Of a stretch of 64,000 bases of DNA, positions 58,169-64,000 are shown one piece after another; position 1 is the stretch's first letter, and each line of letters starts with the position of its first letter. Source of the stretch: RUG708 sp050946535. Lineage in GTDB: Bacteria; Bacillota; Clostridia; Peptostreptococcales; Anaerovoracaceae. The position numbers and the translations under genes were made by a program. The stretch spans positions 62,001 to 126,000 of the forward strand of contig JBMNUZ010000001.1 in NCBI GenBank assembly GCA_050946535.1. Reading direction: 5' to 3'. Under the pieces are notes generated by a model. That model was not told where the DNA came from and did no database searches. It worked only from the letters and a program-made list of their open reading frames with translations.

Positions 58169-58300
58169 CAGAAGCCGCTGCAAAGCTCGCTTGACGTGTG
58201 TAATAGAAGCATCCATCAAGCTCGCTTGATGTGTGTAACAGAAGCCGCTGCAAAGCTCGCGAGACGTGTAAAGCAGCTGCTGCAATGCTCGCAAGACGTG
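58130..58300 (+). repeat. 35-base tandem array continuing from the gene 3' end
   Basis: Five units of about 35 bases: AAGCGGCGGCAAAGCTCGC followed by GAGACGTGTGTAACAG, where the first unit is the coding end (EAAAKLARRV and stop), then three close copies and one diverged. Most units contain a palindromic core; in one it is ATCAAGC-TC-GCTTGAT, a variant that keeps pairing. Confidence 0.85.
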
Positions 58301-58381
58301 TCTGACGGAAGGACGCGAAATAATACAATTTTATTTGTGAAAATATCTTCAAATATTGTATACGGATATTGCAATTAGTTG

Positions 58382-58510
58382 TATAATTTGAGATGTGATT
58401 GGCAGGGCAGCGGATAATGACCGGTCTGCTGCCGGATAAAATTTTTTCTGTGATGACAGAACAGAAAGTCTTAACAGGCGCCTTGTTTTACAGGGCGTTT
58501 TTTTATTTGC
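58382..58510 (+). ncRNA. Possible small transcript with two hairpins
   Basis: A TATAAT box at 58382-58387 is followed by GGCAGC pairing with GCTGCC plus ATTTTTT (to about 58448), then a second hairpin GCCTTG-TTTTA-CAGGGC with TTTTTTT at 58498-58505. The -35 is weak (TTGTAT at 20 bases). No open frame is present. It may be a small RNA or two terminators. Confidence 0.35.
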
Positions 58511-58830
58511 CGGAAAGGCGCGCCGGAACGTGGAGCCAGATTCGCTGTGCAGGAAAACCACAGCGAAACATAGAGGCTTGATCGCTGTGCAGGAAGGGAG
58601 TGCCGGGACGTGCAGGCAGATTCTTTGTACCGGAAGGCCGTATCGAAAATATCGAAGCCTGAAGGCCTGAAACTGTACCGGAAAGCTGCGGTGAGACCTG
58701 CATACAGAGTCTCTGTATCGGAGGGATGCGCCGAAACATATACGCAGAATATTAATGCTGTACCGGAAGCCGCTGCAAAACATACAGGCAGAATATTTAT
58801 TCCGTGCCGGCCGCATACAGAGTATTACAA
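58505..58830. repeat. 40-45-base degenerate tandem array before the EF-G-2-like gene
   Basis: About eight units begin TGTACCGGAA, TGTGCAGGAA or similar (58508, 58548, 58588, 58627, 58674, 58714, 58759, 58801 approximately), followed by G/C-rich text, then AACATACAGGCAGA and a T-rich end. The period of 39-47 bases and the CCGGA core recall the array at 10490-11030. No gene is supported. Confidence 0.65.
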
Positions 58831-58831
58831 G

Positions 58832-58860
58832 TTGCGGTAATTCATGCTGATTGGTATAAT
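58832..58860 (+). promoter_or_regulatory. Promoter of the EF-G-2-like gene
   Basis: TTGCGG (58832-58837), 17 bases, then TATAAT (58855-58860), giving a leader of about 75 bases with AGGAGG before the ATG. Confidence 0.72.
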
Positions 58861-58942
58861 TAAAAGGAATCGTTAAATCATTGTTTTTTGCGGTGAAACG
58901 TTTGGCAATGATGCGAAATAATAAAAAATTAGGAGGAACCAT

Positions 58943-60901
58943 ATGGAGACTTATTCCAGTGAAAAAATCAGAAATGTCGCACTTATAGGACACGGTGGGT
59001 GCGGAAAGACTTCCCTGATGGAACAGGTACTCTTCGAGACAGGAGTAACAAAAAGGGTAGGCACGATCGAAGACGGCAATACTGTATCCGATTACGACCG
59101 CATGGAGATCGAAACAAAGCATTCCATAAATATGTCTATTATTCCGATAGAGTATAAAGATGTAAAGATCAACTTTATAGACACTCCGGGTCTTCTTGAT
59201 TTCTCCAACGAAATGTATCAGGCTATTCAGGCCGCCGGTATCGCGCTCCTGATCATCGATGCGGGATCGGGTATCCAGGTAGGCACGGAAAGAGCGTGGA
59301 AGTTCTGCAAGCAGCTGAAAAAACCTACGTTCATAATGATAAAGAGAAAAGACAAGGACACATATGTCTTTGACGATCTCGTAGCAGAAATCAGAGAAAA
59401 GTTCGGCGCGGTATGCGTTCCTACAAGCTATCCTCTCAAGCCAGAGATGCTCGACGAACTCAACGAGCTCATAGCGGAAACGGACGAGGAACTGCTGAAC
59501 AAATACTTCGACGAAGGCGTTTTCGAGGACTGGGAATTCAACAAAGGCCTCAGGAGCGGCGTTGCAAGCGCAGATATCGTTCCTGTATTCGCGTTCGACC
59601 CGGAAAACGGCCAGGGCGTAGACATGATGCTCGACGTGCTCAGAAAATACGCTCCATCGCCGCTTAAACACGCGCCTTACAAATACATCGATGCCAGCGG
59701 CGGCGAGGACCTCGCAGAACCGGAACCTGAAGGTCCTGTAACGACATGGACTTTCAAGACTCTGTCGGATCCGTTCGTAGGCAAGATCTCGATCATGAAG
59801 CTGATTACAGGCCATCTCAAGCCTGGCATGGACCTCATAAATACGAGAACAGGCAAGACCGAAAGGCTCGGAAAACTCCTCGTCTTGAGAGGAAAAGAGC
59901 AGATCGAGGTTCCTGAAGTATACTGCGGCGATATCTTTGCGGTTTCAAAGCTCAGCTATACAGAATCCGGCGATACTCTCTGTGAAAAGGGCAAATCGAG
60001 AACTTATGTGAATATAGCTGTTCAGGCTCCTACTTTATTCAAGGGCATAGAGCCGGTCGACAAAAACGACGACGAAAAGATGGGCCTCGGCCTCGCGAAA
60101 CTCAGAGAAGAAGATCCTTCGTTCATAGTAAGGCATGACCCTGAAACAAAGCAGACTCTCATCGGTACTCAGGGCGAGATGCAGCTCAACATCATAAAGT
60201 CAAAGCTCAAGGACCGCTTCGGTGTAGACGTCAATATCGTTCCGAGGAAGATCGCCTACCGCGAGACTATCAAGGGACACTCCGACGTTCAGGGCAAATA
60301 CAAGAAGCAGACAGGCGGCGCAGGCCAGTACGGCGACGTACACATCAGATTCTCGCCTTCGCCTGACAAGGACCTTGATTTCTCGGAGCAGCTGTTCGGC
60401 GGGTCCATTCCTAAGAACTACGTTCCTGCCGTAGAAAAGGGAATCCAGGAATGCATGGAAAAGGGACCTCTCGCAGGTTATCCTGTAGTAAATATCAAGG
60501 CTGTACTGTACGACGGCTCTTACCATGAAGTCGATTCAAACGAAATGGCGTTCAAGGTAGCTGCTTCCCTCGCGTTCAAGAAAGGAATCACGGAGGCAAA
60601 TCCTGTGCTGCTCGAGCCGATCATGCATCTCGAGATCACGACTCCTGACGAATTCCTCGGAGACGTAATGGGCGACATGAACAGAAGAAGAGCAAAGATT
60701 CTCGGCATGGAACCTGTGGACGACGGACAGAAGCTTTCGGTAGAAGTGCCTATGGCCGAAATCCTCGATTACGCGATCAGCCTCAGATCGATGACTCAGG
60801 CAAAGGGACACTTCACTCAGGAATTCGTACGTTACGAAGAAGTTCCGCAGCATCTGGCGACGAAGATAATCGCTCAGGCGAACGCTGAAAATGAAAAATA
60901 A
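58943..60901 (+). CDS. EF-G-2-like translational GTPase
   Basis: A 652-residue GTPase of the EF-G-like (EF-G-2) family. Instead of the EF-G text AHIDAGKTT the P-loop reads GHGGCGKTSLME; the switch region is DYDRMEIETKHSINMSII and the second motif DTPGLLDF. The base-specificity motif is IKRKDKD, not NKxD. Domains II (PFVGKISIMKLITGHL), III and IV (GQYGDVHIRFSPSPDKDLDFSEQLFGGSIPKNYVPAVEKGIQE) and V (EVPMAEILDYAISLRSMTQAKGHFTQEF) are complete. Its role is not settled; the canonical EF-G is probably elsewhere. AGGAGG lies before the ATG. It appears to be a single-gene unit with its own promoter. Confidence 0.88.
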   Translation: METYSSEKIRNVALIGHGGCGKTSLMEQVLFETGVTKRVGTIEDGNTVSDYDRMEIETKHSINMSIIPIEYKDVKINFIDTPGLLDFSNEMYQAIQAAGIALLIIDAGSGIQVGTERAWKFCKQLKKPTFIMIKRKDKDTYVFDDLVAEIREKFGAVCVPTSYPLKPEMLDELNELIAETDEELLNKYFDEGVFEDWEFNKGLRSGVASADIVPVFAFDPENGQGVDMMLDVLRKYAPSPLKHAPYKYIDASGGEDLAEPEPEGPVTTWTFKTLSDPFVGKISIMKLITGHLKPGMDLINTRTGKTERLGKLLVLRGKEQIEVPEVYCGDIFAVSKLSYTESGDTLCEKGKSRTYVNIAVQAPTLFKGIEPVDKNDDEKMGLGLAKLREEDPSFIVRHDPETKQTLIGTQGEMQLNIIKSKLKDRFGVDVNIVPRKIAYRETIKGHSDVQGKYKKQTGGAGQYGDVHIRFSPSPDKDLDFSEQLFGGSIPKNYVPAVEKGIQECMEKGPLAGYPVVNIKAVLYDGSYHEVDSNEMAFKVAASLAFKKGITEANPVLLEPIMHLEITTPDEFLGDVMGDMNRRRAKILGMEPVDDGQKLSVEVPMAEILDYAISLRSMTQAKGHFTQEFVRYEEVPQHLATKIIAQANAENEK

Positions 60902-60984
60902 ATGACGCGCCTGCACCCGGACGGAAAGATGAACGCTGCCGGCCGAGGTACGCAGAGGCGGATCATACAGGTAATGAACAAATC

Positions 60985-61049
60985 CCCCGCACTTATGCGG
61001 AGACAGCTTGTAATCAAGCGGCTCCCGCACGGTGCGGGGATATTCTTAT
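60985..61049 (+). terminator. Structured terminator after the EF-G-2-like gene
   Basis: CCCCGCAC (60985-60992) pairs with GTGCGGGG (61032-61039) and encloses a second stem (GCTTG-TAAT-CAAGC). ATATTCTTATTTT follows. The multi-stem form is more elaborate than a simple terminator and might be a small RNA. The gene-free stretch 60902-61338 otherwise contains only the promoter below. Confidence 0.55.
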
Positions 61050-61235
61050 TTTAACAAATCGCCAAACGGCTATGTACTATATTAAAGAAAAAAGAAGGGC
61101 TTGCCCGGAATGGATGCTGCCGGAAGGCACTGGGCAGGGGCAGAGATAATTTCTATTTCAGCGATTTTGTACACGAAATCATCACAAACAGGTTTTATGA
61201 TAATGGAATGATTATTTATCATATTGTAAAATTCG

Positions 61236-61264
61236 TTGATAAATTACATGTGTGCTATTATATT
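61236..61264 (+). promoter_or_regulatory. Promoter of the second two-component operon
   Basis: TTGATA (61236-61241), 17 bases, then TATATT (61259-61264), 75 bases before the regulator start. A TGTAAA hexamer lies just upstream at 61225, with no phased partner. Confidence 0.6.
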
Positions 61265-61338
61265 GATAAAGTGAATCGTAAGTATAATCAATTTAATTTT
61301 GAGTTGTGCGGAGAATCCCGCGAAAGGACGGACTGCAA

Positions 61339-62022
61339 ATGGCAAAACTGCTTATAGTAGATGATGAAGAAAATATAAGAGAAGTTGTTAAGGAATATGC
61401 CGAGTTTGAAGGTTATGAGATCGATGAGGCAGAAGATGGCATGCAGGCTGTCTCGATGTGCCGGAAAAATGATTACGATTTGATAATACTCGATATCATG
61501 ATGCCGAAACTCGACGGATTTTCAACATGCAAGGAGATCAAAAAGATCAAGGATATTCCTGTGATAATGATGTCGGCAAGAAGCGAGGAGTACGATAAGC
61601 TTTTCGGCTTTGAACTGGGTATCGATGACTACGTGACGAAACCGTTCAGCCCAAAGGAGCTTATGGCAAGAGTCGCCGCTATACTTGCGCGCAGTCATTC
61701 AGGAGAAAAGAAAAAAGACGACAGAGTCATGAAATTCGACGGACTCGAGATAGACATTCCGGGACGCAGCGTTTCGGTCGACGGCAAAAAGATAGAGCTG
61801 ACACCGAAGGAATACGACCTTCTGTTTTACCTTGTCGAAAACAGAAATATCGCTCTTTCGAGGGACAAGCTTCTGCGCGATGTGTGGGGCTATGATTTCT
61901 TCGGCGACGACCGCACGATCGACACGCATATAAAAAATCTCCGCAATAATCTTGGGCCTTACAGAGACATGATTGTCACTTTGAGAGGAGTTGGCTACAA
62001 GTTTGAGGCTGAAGAACATTAA
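61339..62022 (+). CDS. OmpR-family response regulator
   Basis: A 227-residue response regulator: LLIVDDEENIREVVKEYAEFEGYEIDEAEDG, phosphoacceptor Asp52 in LIILDIMMPKLDG, MSARSEEYDKLFGFELGIDDYVTKPFSPKELMARV, and a winged-helix domain ending VWGYDFFGDDRTIDTHIKNLRNNLGPYRDMIVTLRGVGYKFEAEE. ATG 61339 lies behind AAAGGACGG; the open frame reaches 61306. The kinase overlaps its end. A role in envelope or stress signalling is likely for this subgroup, but nothing here identifies the signal. Confidence 0.92.
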   Translation: MAKLLIVDDEENIREVVKEYAEFEGYEIDEAEDGMQAVSMCRKNDYDLIILDIMMPKLDGFSTCKEIKKIKDIPVIMMSARSEEYDKLFGFELGIDDYVTKPFSPKELMARVAAILARSHSGEKKKDDRVMKFDGLEIDIPGRSVSVDGKKIELTPKEYDLLFYLVENRNIALSRDKLLRDVWGYDFFGDDRTIDTHIKNLRNNLGPYRDMIVTLRGVGYKFEAEEH

Positions 62023-63523
62023 ATTTCATTTTCCAGGCCGCAAAAACAGAGACAAAGACGATCTGGGCAATAAAGTCAGCGACACGGTTAAAAGCAAACC
62101 GATGGCGATAAGGATCTTCAAGTATTTCGTCGTTTTTACGGTCACCATAATGGTTCTGCTGTGGCTCATGCAGATATTGTTTCTGCAGGCGTTCTATCAG
62201 CAGATGAAAATAAATGAACTTTACGACACCGCGTCCGAAATAGAAAGCAATTACGGACGCGAATCGTTTTCTGATCTGATGACGGATCTGACCGTTACTT
62301 CAGACATGTATATTCAGATCGACAACTCCAACACCATTCTGTATGCGACTACATCGAGCAACCCTGGCGACAGAATGAACGCATTCGCCAGCAAGTTCGA
62401 CACCAATACGCTCAAGGAACAGCTGGAGAACACGACCTCGGATTACATAGTTGTAAAACAGCGTATGTACAACAGCGGCAATGCCGAGGCTATGATCTAC
62501 GCATCTGTACTCGACGAGACGGACGGAATCAAAACATACCTGTTCATTTATGCGCCGCTGACGCCTGTAGGTTCGACGATTCATATTCTTGCCAGAATAC
62601 TCATATGGATAACGTGCATCTCGATCATCTTCGGAATAATAATGTCGATAATCATTTCGAGGAGGCTGGCGAGACCTATCAACAGCCTGACCGCATCGGC
62701 CGCGAGGCTGGCTGACGGCAATTACGAGGTAAACTTCGACGGATCGGGAACGGCCGAGACAGAGGAACTGGCTGCAACGCTGAACTACGCGGAGGCCGAG
62801 CTCTCCAAATCCGACAAGCTGCAGAAAGACCTCATTGCGAATGTTTCGCACGATCTCAAGACTCCGCTTACTATGGTCAAGTCGTATGCGGAGATGATAC
62901 GCGATATATCGGGCAACAATCCTGAGAAGAGAGAACGCCACCTGAATGTAATAATAAGCGAGGCCGACAGGCTGAACGATCTCGTCAACGATCTCACCGT
63001 CCTGTCGAAGATGCAGGCCAAGGTGGATGACCTCGATATAGAAGACGTAGATCTGAAAACCGTGGCGGAAGACATGGTCAACAGTTTCAGCCTTCACAGC
63101 GAGCAGGACAATTTCGACATGCGCGTCGAAACCGAAGGTGAAAATTTCACCGTAGAGGGCGATCTTAAGAAGATAAAGCAGGTATTTGCAAACCTTGTAG
63201 GAAACGCGGTGCGTTATTCCAGCGATGACAAATACGTCAGAGTCGTGCTGAAGGACTGCGGCGATTATGTGAGATGCGAGGTCAGAGACCACGGCCAGGG
63301 CATATCGGCGGAAGATATAGATCAGATCTGGGACAGATATTACCAGTCGAGCAAAAACCACAGCAGAACGACTCAGGGTACAGGACTGGGACTGTCGATA
63401 GTAAAACAGATTTTCATCCTGCATCACGCCAGATACGGCGTCGAGAGCACTCAGGGCGAGGGAAGCTGCTTCTGGTTCGAGCTCGACAGGAAACAGCCGC
63501 GTGATGAGACGAACAATGCGTAA
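62003..63523 (+). CDS. Sensor histidine kinase
   Basis: A 506-residue kinase. Membrane helices lie at about 38-62 and 193-218, enclosing an external domain of about 130 residues (MKINELYDTASEIESNYGRESFSDLM and following). HAMP (219-272), HisKA with His283 in LIANVSHDLKTPLTMVKSYAEMI, and HATPase (FANLVGNAVRYSSDD, RDHGQGIS, GTGLGLSIVKQIFILHHA) are all intact. The start is uncertain: TTG 62003 stands 12 bases after GAGAGGAG, and TTG 61991 directly follows it; either way the gene overlaps the regulator by 20-32 bases. Confidence 0.9.
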   Translation: MRLKNIKFHFPGRKNRDKDDLGNKVSDTVKSKPMAIRIFKYFVVFTVTIMVLLWLMQILFLQAFYQQMKINELYDTASEIESNYGRESFSDLMTDLTVTSDMYIQIDNSNTILYATTSSNPGDRMNAFASKFDTNTLKEQLENTTSDYIVVKQRMYNSGNAEAMIYASVLDETDGIKTYLFIYAPLTPVGSTIHILARILIWITCISIIFGIIMSIIISRRLARPINSLTASAARLADGNYEVNFDGSGTAETEELAATLNYAEAELSKSDKLQKDLIANVSHDLKTPLTMVKSYAEMIRDISGNNPEKRERHLNVIISEADRLNDLVNDLTVLSKMQAKVDDLDIEDVDLKTVAEDMVNSFSLHSEQDNFDMRVETEGENFTVEGDLKKIKQVFANLVGNAVRYSSDDKYVRVVLKDCGDYVRCEVRDHGQGISAEDIDQIWDRYYQSSKNHSRTTQGTGLGLSIVKQIFILHHARYGVESTQGEGSCFWFELDRKQPRDETNNA

Positions 63524-63645
63524 CAGCTGCAAAGCGTGAAAATGCAGGCGCTGCACAGCCGCGCGGTATTATTCTGTATTGCGGCGGGTCTGCAGAGGGC
63601 AGCAGCAAAGAGAATCAATAAAGAAAATGATACAAGGAGAGATAG

Positions 63646-64000
63646 ATGGCGAAAAAAGTGCAGACTGTGTTTGTCTGTCAGCAATGCGGATATGAGAGCC
63701 CGCGCTGGATGGGACGCTGTGTTGTCTGCGGTGCCTGGAATTCTTTTGTAGAAGAGAAGGCCGGAGACGATAAAGACGACGCCAGGCGGCGCACCGGACG
63801 CGCGGCGGTCACAAAGTCAGGCGTGGTGAGATCAGGACGTCCGGTGCCGCTTAAAAACGTCAGGTCGGGCGAGAACGACAGAATTGACACCGGAATACCG
63901 GAATTCAACCGGGTGCTCGGAGGCGGCCTCGTGAGAGGCTCGCTGACTCTGATATCAGGAGAGCCTGGCATCGGGAAGTCGACGCTGATCCTGCAGGCCG
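63646..64000 (+). CDS. radA: DNA repair protein RadA (cut by the window end)
   Basis: The first 118 codons of RadA, a RecA-like, ATP-dependent branch-migration helicase. The N-terminal zinc finger is VFVCQQCGYESPRWMGRCVVCGAWNSF (C-x2-C ... C-x2-C). After a charged linker comes RIDTGIPEFNRVLGGGLVRGSLTLISGEPGIGKSTLILQA with Walker A GEPGIGKST. The ATG at 63646 has AAGGAGAG upstream, which happens to be a perfect complement of the CTCTCC of the small RNA family. The frame is open to the last base. Confidence 0.93.
   Translation, partial: MAKKVQTVFVCQQCGYESPRWMGRCVVCGAWNSFVEEKAGDDKDDARRRTGRAAVTKSGVVRSGRPVPLKNVRSGENDRIDTGIPEFNRVLGGGLVRGSLTLISGEPGIGKSTLILQA

Noticed and set aside
58349..59815. Minus-strand open frame of 488 codons
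   Set aside because: It runs antisense through the EF-G-2-like GTPase and its promoter region, has no recognisable domains and no ribosome binding site; the plus-strand gene is certain.
60985..61049. tRNA gene
   Set aside because: The stems do not give a cloverleaf, and there is no TTCGA-type T-arm or CCA-compatible acceptor stem.
62300..63556. Minus-strand open frame of 418 codons
   Set aside because: It is antisense to the histidine kinase, whose motifs are intact on the plus strand.

Overview
The window looks like origin-proximal chromosome of an anaerobic Bacillota, most likely Clostridia. Evidence for this: tRNA-dependent amidation genes behind a T-box; parA, parB and two perfect parS sites; the rplI-dnaB-purA, walRK and rnmV-rsmA blocks; GdpP; FabK as the enoyl reductase; an S-layer (SLH) protein; and strong AGGAGG-type ribosome binding sites. 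A Family XIII/Anaerovoracaceae-like organism is my guess, not a demonstrated assignment. No rRNA, tRNA, CRISPR array or prophage was seen. The only mobile element is a dead IS200.

Layout. 1-6.2 kb: AT-rich repeats, a T-box leader, then gatC-gatA and a giant gene fusing GatB to aspartyl-tRNA synthetase, with a parS site inside the linker. 6.2-9.6 kb: parA and parB, unusually far apart, a second parS and a flavin-binding protein. 9.8-11.6 kb: RNase HI and about 1.2 kb of degenerate tandem repeats ending in four phased WalR-type half-sites. 11.7-17.7 kb: Wal accessory genes (YycH/YycI-position protein, WalJ, HtrA, RlmH) interrupted by an IS200 remnant. 17.9-25 kb: pgeF, small unknowns, an ArsR regulator, panE, ylmH, ppaC and moeA. 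25.3-36.9 kb: gdpP, rplI, dnaB, purA, a DnaD protein carrying the amino-terminal part of a DnaC loader, walR-walK, a DivIC-like protein, rnmV and rsmA. 37-45.5 kb: a degenerate ATPase fragment, a secreted SLH protein, and on the minus strand ddl, a DUF1934 gene and potABCD. 45.6-48.7 kb: four copies of a small structured RNA flanking an MFS transporter. 48.8-53.9 kb: fabK-D-G-F-Z with a MarR regulator. 54-57 kb: a two-component system, two small unknowns and a fifth, divergent RNA copy. 57.2-64 kb: an ADP-ribosylglycohydrolase-like gene, repeats, an EF-G-2-like GTPase, another two-component system and the start of radA.

The best candidate for an undescribed system is the small RNA family. Each of four copies has a promoter with direct repeats of TTCAC/T at an 11-base period placed 58-59 bases before a TATATT box, a 5' hairpin, an unpaired CATAAACTCTCC segment complementary to Shine-Dalgarno sequences, and a GC-rich terminator. 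The layout recalls multicopy, response-regulator-controlled RNAs such as Listeria LhrC, but I recognise no known family here.

Other leading observations are the GatB-AspRS fusion (a covalent transamidosome), the DnaD/DnaC hybrid without an AAA+ domain, and the abundance of intergenic tandem repeats (periods of about 12 to 67 bases), several beginning at the 3' ends of genes. All functions are inferred by reading motifs; no database search was run.
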